In this document: positions 1 through 10,933 of the stretch, piece by piece
How positions within the stretch are numbered: position 1 is the first letter of the stretch
How the letters are laid out: every line of letters starts with the position of its first letter
Origin: Charina bottae
Lineage: Eukaryota > Chordata > Lepidosauria > Squamata > Charinaidae
NCBI GenBank assembly: GCA_023362775.1
Contig: JALMGJ010000016.1
Location: forward strand, 2,250,501-2,314,500
DNA length: 64,000 nucleotides
Direction of reading: 5' to 3'
Notes under the pieces: model-generated
The model's input: the letters and a program-made list of their open reading frames with translations, nothing else
What the model was told of the DNA's origin: nothing
Databases searched by the model: none
Made by a program: the position numbers and the translations under genes

Positions 1-614
1 ACCTAACTGTCATATAAATTATTTTACTATGTTAGGTATAGAACAATATTTGTAAACGTTTTTTTTTAGATAGGCTCTAATGGGAATTATGAAGACCTGA
101 AAGCTGACAGAAGCTACTAACAAATTTCTTAAAAAACACCAATTTTTTTAATGAACTTCTGAAAAAGTTCAACAGCTTAAAAATATTTTTCAGCTTATAG
201 ATTACCCTCTTGCAGTGTAGGAAGGCCTATTAGTTTTCCCCCAGACAACTCCACTGATACATGGCACGACACAGAACAAAGCATCCATCTCCATAGCCAA
301 GGAGTCCAGAAACCTCCTAATAACATAGTAACCAAAGATGACTGCACACTTGCCTCCTCAAGAAGTGTGTCAGTAAAACTGGAGATAGTAGGGAGTATCC
401 TGGGGGTGTTGGATGGGAGAAGATCCTGATTAAAAAACAAAGAGGTTGGGGAGAGGGTCTTAAACATATGTTTTGTCTTTTTTGTAAATATGTGCATTAT
501 GAGCTGGTTTTATTTGGGTAAAGCTTTTGTTTTGGGTGGGGCTTATATCTTTGTGTAATATATTGTGCTTGTTTGATTTCTTTGTGGAATAAAGTTTATT
601 ATAGTAGATGTTAG
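1..614. other. AT-rich non-coding DNA
   Basis: I see no repeat family or plausible exon here. A 100-codon open frame on the minus strand (195-497) shows no recognisable domain and is most likely chance. Confidence 0.5.
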
Positions 615-845
615 CCTTTAGGAAGGCTTTGAAGACCTGGATGCTCCCTCAAGCATTGGGGCAAGATGTTGATGTGCTTGCCCTGTGAAGTGTGATATAT
701 AGTGAGGCACTCTGATTGTGTGTTTTGTTGTGATTTTTGGTTGTTCATATGGGTTTTATTATATTCTGTTTTTATCCCTGCATAAAGATACCGAGTTGCA
801 TTTTTGTGAGTTGGTCAACCATATAAAACTAATAAACAAATAAAT
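615..845 (+). mobile_element. CR1/L2-type LINE 3' end (remnant)
   Basis: The stretch begins with a coding-like piece ('aaggctttgaagacctgg', typical of the C-terminus of this LINE group). It continues through a T-rich 3' UTR and ends in a degenerate '...gagttggtcaaccatataaa...aataaacaaataaat' tail. The same order, with the same tail, recurs at 2990-3272. The family name is from memory of amniote LINE ends; orientation is clear from the tail. Confidence 0.5.
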
Positions 846-1597
846 CATCTGCATACATGTATGCTTTCCTAAGACTTGATTTCATACTAGTGAAATTTGT
901 ATTTTCTTGTTCTTTGAGAAATATTGTATATCTTTCTGCTCTGGCATCCTGGGACTTAAATCCACCTCTGCTGGAAAGACAGTAGCCTCTGAGCATCATG
1001 CTGAGTAGAAAACCATGAAGTTTGGCTTTCATATCTTATTTTTGTCTTGTAGTTAGCCTCTTGGAGAAGTTATATTCCCATTGATCCACAAACATTTAGG
1101 TAATTCATTATTGGGACTGAAAAACACACTCTCTTAAGCCTTAATTATTGTATGGGATTGGAATATTTATCACCATTTCGCTCTCTATGTCCCTGCCACT
1201 CCAGTTAAGGGTTATTCGCTGAGCCCTTCCCATCTTATTGTCTCCTATCTCCATCTTTGTTTCAACTGATAGCCCAGCAGTCACCAAGCGTTTTACTGAT
1301 TTCATATTTATTTTAAGTAGGCCTTCTAAACACTTTCATAAATGCATGTTACATAATTTGAGTCCAGTTATTTTCCAACCTTTTTTGTGGGCTGTGGGAC
1401 AAGTGTTGACCTGATCCTTATTTTTCTACATCCACAGAAAGCAGTCTGTTTCATTTTATGTAAGTGCAAATGTATAAGATTTGAATCTACAGGCATTATT
1501 TGCTCAGAGCACTTATTTGAATATAACTATATAATCCCTTGAAACATTACTGTGATAATAAAGTGAGATAAATTTTTGTCTTTGTCTCTTTCTTTAT
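846..1597. other. Non-coding, no feature recognised
   Basis: AT-rich sequence with only short chance frames and no terminal repeats or promoter-like boxes that I can support. Confidence 0.5.
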
Positions 1598-1598
1598 G

Positions 1599-1672
<74 letters not shown>
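1598..1672. repeat. (ACATAT)n microsatellite
   Basis: About twelve near-perfect copies of a hexanucleotide. The minus-strand 68-codon frame ending in alternating Ile-Cys is only this repeat translated. Confidence 0.95.
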
Positions 1673-1673
<1 letters not shown>

Positions 1674-2869
1674 TCATAGCTTCTTGGTACTTAACAGGCC
1701 TGCTACACTGAATTTTTTTTAATCTGAGCAATTCAGCTCTTTTAAGAGGATAAGTGTGCCATTTAAGGTAGTCATTGGAAACTGTAGCACTGCTCCACAA
1801 ACTCAGAGCAAATCAGAAAATACCAAAAATCACATCCATCCTCCAGGGTGACGGAGCTGCCCATATCCATTAGCATCAGTGACAGCACTGCCAAGCTCAG
1901 TATTAACCTCTTTTTATATTTCATTACTGTCTATCACTCTGGGGAAGTTCTAATTGGACAGCTGTGTGAAACATGGCCAGCTTCCATCCTGCCAGAATGG
2001 CAACAAAATTAACTGAACACCAGAAAAATGCAGCCTTGAGCTTCCATTTATTTATTTATTTTGTGGGAGGGGAGAATGATGACAAGGTGGCAAGTAACCT
2101 TATGCAGACATTTACATCCAGATTAATTAAAACACTGAAAATAAATTACACATGATGCATATACTGTAACAGTCAAAATTATCCAATGTTGGGGATGAAT
2201 ATCGTCCCATTCCCTAGATGTTTGTTTGTTTTTTAACGTGAAGGTCACCTTTTCAAATACCTCAACAAAAAGCTTTAGTAAGGCATTGGGCCTAATAGGG
2301 CAACTCTAGCAACTCACTCAACTCAAGTATTTCAATATTATTCCCAAATGACTTCAAATTAAAGTAATGATAATTATTTAAAGAGGGGCAATAAATAATA
2401 GACCTAGGCATAAATGGCCTTATGAACTTTTCTACCAAATGTGTATTTGTAGAAAGTGGGTGGATGATTTCTCAACATTTCCCCAGATGAAAGAAAACAC
2501 TTCCGCAATTTCTCAAGGACAGACTGTTTAACAGTGACAACAATACTGAAAAGCCAAATGCATAATGTCTTCCTGTAGGATTTAACTGTAACGTGGGAAG
2601 CCAGGGAGCTGCAGTCCATTGGAGAGATAATTCTACAGTGTCGGACAGAACATTCACATCCATCTCTTGGTGACCTCACAATTAAATACATGCAGACATA
2701 TCCATCAGAACTTTGCCAACATTCTAATCGTCTTTGACATAACTGCTTTAAGGCATAACAATAATGATTTCCAAAGCATGATAATATAATTCATCAAGCT
2801 GAATGAGAACTGGAAGAAAAAAAATGAGCATGAGAATTTCCCCTCTCAGCAACAATAAGTGGAGACTTC
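1673..2869. other. Non-coding; possible conserved segment 1850-2160
   Basis: No repeat is recognised. The 1850-2160 part has balanced base composition and no repeat signature. It resembles conserved non-coding DNA in texture only, which is an impression rather than evidence. Confidence 0.35.
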
Positions 2870-2943
2870 CTTCCTTCCTTCCTTCCTTCCTTCCTTCCTT
2901 CCTTCCTTCCTTCCTTCCTTCCTTCCTTCCTTCCTTCCTTCCT
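2870..2943. repeat. (TTCC)n microsatellite
   Basis: About 18 uninterrupted tetranucleotide copies on the plus strand. Overlapping frames on both strands (Leu-Pro-Ser-Phe or Lys-Glu-Gly-Arg repeats) are readthrough of it and not genes. Confidence 0.97.
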
Positions 2944-2989
2944 CTATCCAATTTACGTAGCTGTGCCTGCCCTCTGAAATACCATACAG

Positions 2990-3272
2990 GCTGAAATTAT
3001 GTTGGCCCCAAGTCTGTTTACCTTTCAGAAAGCCTTGAGACCTGGCTGTTTTCTTGGGCATGGAGGGAGGGGGACAGCAGGAAAATAATTAAGCCCACAC
3101 TGTTAGTTTATGGTGTCTCCAGCAACCATTTTGTGTTTTAATTGGTTGTTAAATATATATTTTTATGTTGTATTTTTCTTCTATTTTTAAAATTGTTGTA
3201 AATTGCCCAGTGTCACATTTGTGAGATGGATAACCATATAAATCAATTTAAATAAAAATTAATTAATTAATA
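2990..3272 (+). mobile_element. CR1/L2-type LINE 3' end
   Basis: Contains 'aagccttgagacctggctg' (end of the ORF), then a T-rich UTR. It ends in 'attgcccagtgtcacatttg' plus 'gagatggataaccatataaat' and an (AATT)/(AAT)-rich tail. This is the common amniote LINE terminus 'gcccagagtc..gagatgggcgg..atataaat'. It is followed head-to-tail by an oppositely oriented copy at 3273. Confidence 0.6.
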
Positions 3273-3815
3273 ATCATGAAGCTGCCCAACTCCTTAGTGA
3301 CTCTGGGCAGGCTTACAATTTTTTATTTTTTAAAAAAACTACTTTAAAAAAAATTGTAGCCTAACAAAAGAATAATACAGTCAACAGTAATAGGGACTCC
3401 ACAACCACCCTAACCCAAGGCCTGTGAGAACAATCAAGTTTTTAGTAATTTCCTGAATTTTATTAGGAATCTCTGAATGGGAGTGTCATTCCAGAGGGCA
3501 GAAGCTGCAACAAAGAGGGTGTCCTGGTTTCTGTAAGGTGACACTGTTTAATCAACAGGACCCAGATGGCACCAAACCTGTTTGATTGTACCAGAATGAT
3601 CATCATTCATTGGCGATCACTATACCACATTCTGGACCAGCTGTAACTTCCAGATGATTTTCAAGGACAGCTCCATGTACGGCACATTACAATAATCCAG
3701 AGAAGGAAGCTGCAGTAATTGCCTTTAGTAGTCCAACATTTTCCTAAAGACATTATAATCCAATGGCAGCTGAAAAACTAACACAGTCTGTCCTGGTAGG
3801 TTTCAATGAGTTTGT
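3273..3815 (-). mobile_element. CR1/L2-type LINE 3' region, interrupted
   Basis: Reading on the minus strand, the terminus 'gcccagagtcactaaggagt' lies at 3285-3310 and the UTR/ORF-end sequence extends rightward to 3815. It includes a stretch matching the familiar 'accagctgtaacttccagat' and 'ttacaataatccagagaagg' parts of this LINE group. It is broken at 3816-3823 by a hAT-type insertion and appears to resume after 4294. Family assignment is from memory; the tail motif and orientation are visible. Confidence 0.55.
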
Positions 3816-3912
3816 CCTGCAACCAGTGGTGTGCTGGTAAATGTTTAAGAACTGGCTCTGCCAGCTCCATTACCACTGCCACACTGTGCCATTAGCTACA
3901 GAACATCTGATC

Positions 3913-3922
3913 AGCACACTAT

Positions 3923-3957
<35 letters not shown>

Positions 3958-4192
3958 TTTTCTATCCCACCTTAATTATTTTTTATAAATAACTCAAGTC
4001 GGCGAACATAACTAATACTCCTTCCTCCTCCTATTTTCCCCACAACAACAACCCTGTGAGGTGAGTTGGGCTGAGAGAGAGTGACTGGCCCAAGGTCACC
4101 CAGCCAGCTTTCAGGCCTAAGGCGGGACTAGAACTCTCAGTCTCCTGGTTTCTAGCCCATTGCCTTAACCACTAGACCAAACTGGCTCTCTA
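3913..4192 (-). mobile_element. tRNA-derived SINE inside the hAT element
   Basis: Reading on the minus strand, the head is 'agagccagtttggtctagtg' with an A-box-like start and a B-box-like 'gagttctagtcc' (near 4127-4140). The body follows ('ccagctgggtgaccttgggc', 'tcagcccaactcacctcaca') and then '...gttatttataaaaaataatt' and a poly(AAAT) tail at 3921-3960. The same family occurs in plus orientation at 26748-27000 and 8645-8890. Confidence 0.8.
3921..3960. repeat. (ATTT)n SINE tail
   Basis: Ten tetranucleotide copies that form the 3' tail of the minus-strand SINE. Confidence 0.9.
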
Positions 4193-4414
4193 CACTAGGC
4201 ATGGTAGCTCAGCTCTGCTCTCAACCATCTTGCAAAAATCCAAAAAAAATTAACAATTGCTCTCACATGCATCCAGCACACCACTGCCTGTAACTCTCAA
4301 ACTTCCTGGTCAATGTGGGTGAAATATTGGTGACCTCCATGGGCACCAATTTGGCAAGTTGAAATTCTAACACTTTTAGAGGATGCCAGATTAGAACATG
4401 GTGCTCTTTTAAAC

Positions 4415-4426
4415 TTTTATTTTATT

Positions 4427-4465
<39 letters not shown>

Positions 4466-4966
4466 TCATATTTATACCCCGCCTATCCCCTCCCTATTGG
4501 AGGACTCTAGGCGGCTTACAGCATTACAATTCATATCTAATTATACAACAATTCACATATATATTATTATCGCACGCTCAGGAAGGGGGTTGGGGAACCG
4601 ACTCTTCTGTAGGTATTGGACTACATGTCCCAGTATACCTTGCTTCCAAGTCGGCTGCTGACATCCTGGATGTTCGCCAATCAGGTTCCGTCGTCCTCTA
4701 TTGTCCTCTGTCGCCATTTTCGGGATTTCCGGGATCTTCTTTCCGTTCCAAGGGCAACCCCCGAATTACAGGACGTCGGCAAATTGACCCACTTTAACGT
4801 GGTACCCATTTATGTACTCGCTTTCGCTTTCAAATTGCTGGGTTGACAGAAGCTGGGGCGAGTGGCGAGAGCTTACCTCGTCATGCGGGGATTTGAACTG
4901 CCGACCATTAGATCGGCAGACTTTACAGCTCAGCGGTTTAACCCGCTGAGCTAACTGCGCCCCTAG
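4415..4966 (-). mobile_element. Composite tRNA-SINE with LINE-like tail
   Basis: Minus strand: the tRNA-like head begins at 4966 ('ggggcgcagttagctcagcg', A box) with a B box near 4893 ('cagttcaaatcc'). The body runs through 4790 and has the same 'gctggggcgagt' and 'gggtacc' landmarks as the SINEs at 14520 and 30805. Unlike those, it continues through an unrelated ~230-bp segment. It ends in a LINE-type terminus (complement of 'ggaggactctaggcggctta', 4498-4517) and an (AAAT)n tail at 4417-4466. The 76-codon plus-strand frame at 4616-4846 lies inside it and is not a gene. Confidence 0.7.
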
Positions 4967-4970
4967 GTGA

Positions 4971-6392
4971 TAGGAGACTATGCATTGCTTCAACACAAGT
5001 ATGAAATCTGAATCCCTCCTCCCTATATGTGTTACAGTTTGCAACATTTAATAAATATTTATTTTTTTTATTAATTTCTTCAATCAAAAAAAGCTGCAGA
5101 AATTTAGAATATGACAATCTAAAGTATTCATTACATTGTGCCCAGCTGTGTGCTCTAGAATAAGAATGAGATACATATATATATTTGGGCAATGTTTGTA
5201 GATTGTCATATTGAGCCAGTAAGCTGTTAACAGCTTCAATGTGTCAAGAAAATACATATTTAAACTCTATTTAGAATGCAGATTATTGACCTAATACAAT
5301 GTAGCTGCTCTTTTAGAACTGGTACACTTTATCATTGAAAGCTGTTTGATGATTGCTGGTCAAAGCTGATTATAAAATGGCTGGCCTTGGAACAACTGTT
5401 CATATGTAATCACATTTTTCAGATGGTAGAACATAAGGGCTTTTGGTAAATCACTGTAGCCTATATAGTACTGAAGTAATCAAATGACTGACTGACACAT
5501 TTTGGAAACATGTATTTAAATACAGAAAATGACATGATAGGGGTGTGCTTTTTTTTTACAAATTAAAAAAAAAACCCTGTCTATTTTGAGGTAGAAGCTC
5601 TTCAGCTTTTCAGTTGTATTTTAAGGAAGCCATTTTTAAAGTGTATTGCAAGGCTAAGCATGTCATCCTAAGTTTCTTTCTCTCTTAGTTTATTTAGTAT
5701 GATTTTTGTATTGCAATTGATATAAGTTTGTAGTTGCTTGCATAACTTTCCTATAGATTAGAATTTAGTAATCCTAGACTCTGAATACTAAGAATTCAGA
5801 ACCACATTCCCAGCTCTGAACTCTCACGTAATAGCTGGGATGGTTAAGGCCAAAATGAAAACTCAACAAAGCTCATCCTAAGTATTTTAGCCTTCAAGTG
5901 CATCCCTTTCTTCACTTTCTCATGTACCATCTATCATACCCTACTGTTTGCTATATCATGCAGGAAGCAAACTAAGATTTTTGAAGATCACTTTCTGTTC
6001 TTGCTCAGCAACTGAGTTTGAGTCCTTCTTACATATGAACCCCTTCTTTATTCTGGTGATATAAGTATGCCCTTGCCTGATGGCCCTTTTGTAACAGTGG
6101 TTCACAGCCTTAAAACTGTACTTTTTATGGGTTATGGTGTAATTATATATTGTGAACAATATGCATCATGCCCTAACATAAAATGAATAATCAGAGATGG
6201 CAGTGGGAATGGAAGAAATCAACAAACAAGATATAAACTCATTGACAGATACATGGCATGAAAAAGGATGGCAGCTGTGAGTATAGAATATATGGATTGG
6301 ATAAAATTGTCCTATTTTAATATTTGGGGGGAAAAATCCTTCTATGGATTTAAAATAGGAAATATGTAGAAGAATTCACCAAAACAGATCGA
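4971..6392. other. Non-coding, no feature recognised
   Basis: AT-rich DNA with homopolymer A/T runs near 5540-5575. Frames of 60-90 codons on the minus strand have no domain signature. Confidence 0.5.

Positions 6393-6427
<35 letters not shown>
6393..6427. repeat. (GTCT)n microsatellite
   Basis: About nine tetranucleotide copies. Confidence 0.9.
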
Positions 6428-6428
<1 letters not shown>

Positions 6429-7709
6429 CCACCTATATTAATACCCTAATACTCTCACAATATCACACACTGCCACCACAGCACTTCCTGAATTATCCAT
6501 GGGACTTCCATGCTGAATGGAAACTTTCCCAGGATAATACTGTAAAACTCAACAGCTCTAAGGAATGGGGGAAACGTCAGGTTTATTCTATATTTTAGTA
6601 GCCATTCAAGACATAGCCTTCCCATAATTGCTTGTAATAACAACAAAAAATAATAATATAAAGAGGTATTTATTATTAATAAAACTGTATCATGCCCTAG
6701 GGATCAGGAGCCCAGTAAACTTTGATGAGAACACAGAATAAGTTCACTGTAGATTACCCTAATCCATCCTTCCTTGCTGACCTTAAAATTCAGATTCAGG
6801 TTTTGCTATAGTTTCTACTTTTTTTCCCTGTCTCAGGCTTCAGATAATAAAGTCAAGCATCGGTAGTCAGCAGTGCTGGAAGTAAGAATCACCTGGCTCT
6901 TCCGTTAAAGGTAGACATGGTTTGAAACAATAGATCTTATACTGAGGATTCATCTATCTGATAGTGTTTTCTCATTTGTAGAGCTCAGATCTGCCTTGTC
7001 CACACACTGTGAGTACTTAGCTGGCTTCTTTGAGGATATTGGTCATCCAGGACAATGGAAAATGTTTAGTAAAACCAATTAAAATAAAATACAATTTCAG
7101 AATGGCTGTCAACCATTAATGTAAATTAAAAATATTCTATAAAATACTATTAAAATAATGCTATTTCACAAATATCTAGTGTAGGAACCACTACTGAGAA
7201 GACTGTATCTCTAGCACTCACCAATCTGACTATATAGGGCCTCGAGTACTGAAATAGCAGTGCCATGAAAGTGAAAGCAGTGCTTCAAATAACCTTAAAA
7301 CTCAAAATGAAAACTCTGAACTGGATCCAGAAACACACTGGCAACCAGTAATAATACGATCTGCTCTGCTCTGTGCAAGGCAAATCAGCATCGTGCACAA
7401 ATGATTGCAGGTAGTGTAGAAATAGCAGATTTTTCATCTAAATGCAGAGGAAGACTCTTTCTACCCTGATTTTTCCTCACCCCATTCATTGTTGTTGGTT
7501 AGAAATGTAAGAGGAGAAACAATAACATTATGTTTGAAGTTAAATGTGGGAGCTACAAACCCCAATATTGCTGCAGAATCATCCAGGTGAAGCTTGGATT
7601 TTCTCCACTGGATCACAGTATTTTCTGACTGGTTGAGAAATACCCATGCAATGACACCATGTATTCATTGTAAGAAGAGACCTGTACTAGTCTATGGTAG
7701 CAAAAAGTC
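6428..7709. other. Non-coding, no feature recognised
   Basis: No supported repeat, exon or regulatory site in this stretch. Confidence 0.5.
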
Positions 7710-8205
7710 AGGAGTCTGGTAGCCACTTGGCTGATTAACAAATGGAACAAACTTTTCCCCAAAGAATTTATGGATACAAGTTTGACATCAGGGCTCAAAA
7801 AATGAACAAAGAAATATCAGAGCATTTCAACCTCCCAGGACACTCTATTGCAGACTTCAGTGTGGTCATCTTGGAAAAAGAAGACTTTAATAGTACCATT
7901 GAGAGAGAGATTGCTGAACTCAACATGCATCAAAAGGTTTCCAGCAATCTCAAACGGTCTCAACAAACACAATGGATTTTTGACACATTATAATTGTTAA
8001 TTGACAATGCACTTGTGATTTGTCTCACATGTATCCTGAATTTGTATAACGAATCTGTCTTCCTTTCCCTTCTCTGCCCCCCTCCACATCCCAATTTAAA
8101 TCTTACATTAGTCTAGCCACATTATGCATCTGATGAATTAGCTGCAGCTCTGAAAAGCTTATGCCTTTTAATAAAATTTGTTAGTTGGAAAAGGCGCTTC
8201 CAGAC
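7710..8205 (+). mobile_element. Penelope-like element 3' fragment
   Basis: An 83-codon frame (7742-7993) reads like the tail of a PLE GIY-YIG endonuclease: residues 'RAQKMNKEISEHFNLPGHS' followed by a short basic C-terminus. The frame is followed by a UTR and the end sequence 'catctgatgaattagctgca...gaaaagcttatgcc' (8128-8165), which is widespread in turtle and squamate genomes. The reverse-transcriptase part is missing, so this is a 5'-truncated copy. The PLE assignment rests on the endonuclease-like motif and on the hammerhead-like end shared with other PLE tails here. Confidence 0.55.
8130..8155 (+). ncRNA. Hammerhead-like motif in PLE end
   Basis: The core CTGATGA (8130-8136) is separated from GAAA (8152-8155) by a segment holding an AGCT/AGCT self-complementary helix. 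CUGANGA, helix II and GAAA are the conserved inner parts of hammerhead ribozymes. Helices I and III are not demonstrated, so cleavage activity is inference. Confidence 0.35.
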
Positions 8206-8344
8206 TCCTTTTTGCTATGACATACTTGTGTGGTTTCACCATTCATCCATTCTGTACGTAATCGTGTGGACGTATATCAAAGGGAAGCTGTATATGTCTA
8301 TAAAAGTTAGCCAAAAATGAGCAATACCCAGTCAACTCTTATTA

Positions 8345-8485
8345 ACCAACCTTTCCCAACCATGACATCCTCCAGATATGTGGTTTTCAACTTCCAGAAG
8401 TTCTAGTGAGCATAGCTATTGTTAAGCTGACAGCTGGGGTCTACTCATCTGAAAGACACTCAGGTTGAAGAAAACCAACACATAG
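8345..8485. mobile_element. Small palindromic DNA element (degenerate MITE)
   Basis: The left end 'cctttcccaaccatgaca' is imperfectly complementary to the right end 'tgaaagacactcaggttg'. The interior has the 'cctccagatatgtgg...caacttccagaa' sequence typical of short hAT-like MITEs in reptiles. No clean TSD was found. Confidence 0.45.
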
Positions 8486-8644
8486 TATTCAAAATAAAGT
8501 TGTTGGGGCAATTCTTGGATGTCTCATTTTCTCTTGTTGTTTTCAGAAGAATGAAAATATCTGTATTTTGTATTTAAATATATTTGGATAATAGAAAGGA
8601 TATGGAGTCAGATGACTTTACAAATATGAGAAATGAAATGAAAT

Positions 8645-8890
8645 GAAAATTAGAGCCAATTTGGTGTATTGGATAAGGCATCAAACTAGAAACCAGGAGG
8701 CCTTGAGTTCTAGTCCTGGCTTAGGCACAAAGCCAGCTGGGTGACCTTGGGCCAGTCACTCTATCTCAGCCCTAGGAAGGAGGCAAGGGCAAACCACTTC
8801 TGAAAAACTTTGCCAAGAAAACTGCAGGGACTTGTCCAGGCAGTCTCCAAGAATTGGGCATGATTGAATGGATTTAAAAAAATTAAATAG
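8645..8890 (+). mobile_element. tRNA-derived SINE, Bov-B-like tail
   Basis: The head 'agagccaatttggtgtattg' carries a degenerate A box and 'ttgagttctagtcc' a B box. The body has 'gccagctgggtgaccttggg' and 'caaaccacttctgaaaaact'. It ends in 'aattgggcatgattgaatgg', a decayed version of the Bov-B terminus 'agtcggacatgactgaa'. The tail implies mobilisation by a Bov-B/RTE LINE. Confidence 0.8.
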
Positions 8891-9203
8891 GTTTTCTAAA
8901 GTGTAGCTCAAAAAATATTACAGGTTCAAGGAATTGAAGAGCAAAAGCATTAATGGGTAGGGACAGGTGCTCTGTTAGTGTAAACGCCATTAACAAGATT
9001 TAGATTTTACTGAACCGAAATCTAGCTTGATATATTTATATCCCTATAATAGCCTATGCATCCTACCAAATTTTAAGTAGAAGTGAATGGGTTGTAAAAC
9101 AAAATCTCATTAGTAGTTTCTAATGAGATTAATTACAGTAATCCTTTCAGATGAAAACACAGGTAAAATTTCTAATGGAATGATATGTCTGTTTTGTAGG
9201 ATT

Positions 9204-9204
<1 letters not shown>
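8891..9204. other. Non-coding, no feature recognised
   Basis: Short AT-rich stretch. It has an inverted 'aaatctcattag / ctaatgagatt' pair near 9102-9130 that could form a small hairpin but shows no other sign of function. Confidence 0.4.
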
Positions 9205-9244
<40 letters not shown>

Positions 9245-9268
9245 GTGCGTATGTATGTATGTATGTAT
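9205..9268. repeat. (GATA)n then (GTAT)n microsatellite
   Basis: About ten GATA copies to 9243, a short interruption, then about five GTAT copies. Confidence 0.95.
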
Positions 9269-10816
9269 ACAGGTATGTTAGAAAAGAAATGCCACCATAA
9301 TCCTCTGCAAATGATAACTCCTCTCTATTTACAGTCCTAATAAACAATAAATTCTTACATATCTTCAAGTTAAAATAATATTTAGCTATTTCAAATTCTA
9401 CAAATTTTTGGATTATTAACTTTGGATTCATATGTAAATGTTTCATCCCTTAACTTGGTTTTCAAACTGTAGAATCAAGATATAACATCATTTATATTTT
9501 AAAAAATGCTTGTTTTACCTGGCTATCCAAATGAATTTGCTGCAAAATCTACTGATCCTATTGTCAAATCCAGATTAGATCACATATCTCCTGTCAGATA
9601 GGATCAAATGTTGATAGCTACTGTTCATTGGCTGTCCAATCTTGCCAGATATTTATTCTTATTTGTAAGACACTATGGAGTACTATGTCTGCATGTCATC
9701 TGTCAAATATTTTATTCCTTTAGAACATTTCTACACTTCAATTCAAAATTTCTGAGACATTTTTACTATAACTAATACAATTATGTAGTTAACTGGTGTA
9801 TGCTATAAATTCATGGACTATCAGATTAAAATTGCACATCAGCTGTCAAATATTATAACAACTACTTTTTTTTTGTCAACAGCTAGTGCTCAAAATCTAA
9901 TTGTGCTAAATATTCCCAGAATATTAGTAAACCTAGAGAATATTCAGAACAGATTCTCTATAAAGTTCACAGTGAATAATTCTGAGGAGTATTCTTGTAC
10001 AATGATGGTACATTTCAACTCTATCATGTTTCAACTTGGCATACACTTGGAATATATATCTAGTGGAATCTGTGTAATGCATGTTCCTCATTATAGAGAA
10101 ATTAATTCCTTTGCAGTATGGTTCACACAAAGGGTCGCAAAGAACGGCAATGTTTATTCACTGTCTTCAAGTCAGGAAATAGGTATTTTGGGACTCACTA
10201 TAAGTATTGGTAAAATAATTCAGGCAAATTGTTAATTTTAGAAAGTAATGTTAAGCCAACAACTGATACATTGACTCTCATACTTTCTTTCCTATGGCTG
10301 TGCAGCACTTAGTCAAAGCCAAAGCTATATTCTTGTGATCATACATTGGCCACCATTAAACCAGCAGCATTCTGAAAGTTTCAACACATTTAATATACAG
10401 CTACTGGCTGCACACAAATATCTGGTTATTGCATGGAGAAAAAAAATGATAATTACCAAATGGCAAGGAAACTGTTTAATCTTCATTTCAGTAGAGATCC
10501 TGGCTTAGAAATTTAAGAATACAAATCCTGTTTCTCAGAGAACTGTAATATTTGGTGAGTATGACAACAGATTATATATAACTCCAATCACATTGAATGC
10601 ATTCAGCATTAGACCACTGTAGAAGTAATGAGAAAATTTCATCAGGTGGAAATATGATATAGATTAACTTTATATAGATTAACTTTATAGTTAACAGGAT
10701 GATATGTATCCAAATATGTCACCATAAATTAACTCATAAAACAAATGGCAGAAATACTGTTTCAGAAAAGTATGTTTGCACTCAATTATTCTGGTTCTGT
10801 ATGTGTCAAAGACATG
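9269..10816. other. Non-coding; one 140-codon open frame of unknown nature
   Basis: A plus-strand frame at 9813-10235 encodes 140 residues with no recognisable domain and no neighbouring exon or splice pattern. It is rich in Ile, Ser and Asn, as expected from translating AT-rich DNA. I do not call it a gene. Confidence 0.4.
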
Positions 10817-10892
10817 TATGTGTGTGTGTGTGTGCATGTGTGTATGTATGTGTGTGTGTATGTATGTGTGTGTATGTATGTATGTGTGTGTG

Positions 10893-10931
<39 letters not shown>
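10817..10931. repeat. (TG/GTAT)n-(TA)n compound microsatellite
   Basis: A TG-rich tract with GTAT interruptions passes into an uninterrupted (TA)n run at 10900-10931. Four overlapping open frames here are repeat translation only. Confidence 0.95.

Positions 10932-10933
<2 letters not shown>

Larger units (their letters stand above)
3816..4294. mobile_element. hAT-type non-autonomous element with 8-bp TSD
   Basis: A 14-bp perfect terminal inverted repeat, CAGTGGTGTGCTGG (3824-3837) and its complement (4273-4286), encloses the element. It is flanked by 8-bp target-site duplications cctgcaac (3816-3823) and cctgtaac (4287-4294), which match at 7 of 8 positions. An 8-bp TSD with CA-starting TIRs is diagnostic of hAT transposons. 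Without the SINE inside it (about 3913-4192) the element is only ~180 bp and has no transposase. It sits inside the minus-strand LINE. Confidence 0.8.

Noticed and set aside
1598..1672. CRISPR-like regularity
   Set aside because: A simple hexanucleotide microsatellite without spacers. No CRISPR array exists in the window, as expected for a vertebrate.
2748..3061. Frames with Lys-Glu-Gly-Arg or Leu-Pro-Ser-Phe repeats
   Set aside because: Direct translation of the (TTCC)n microsatellite.
8891..9204. Small inverted repeat at 9102-9130 as a MITE
   Set aside because: Only a short ATTAGAAAC-type hairpin with no flanking duplication or internal sequence.
9813..10235. 140-codon plus-strand frame
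   Set aside because: Ile/Asn/Ser-rich translation of AT-rich DNA with no recognisable domain, no exon context and a competing frame on the other strand.
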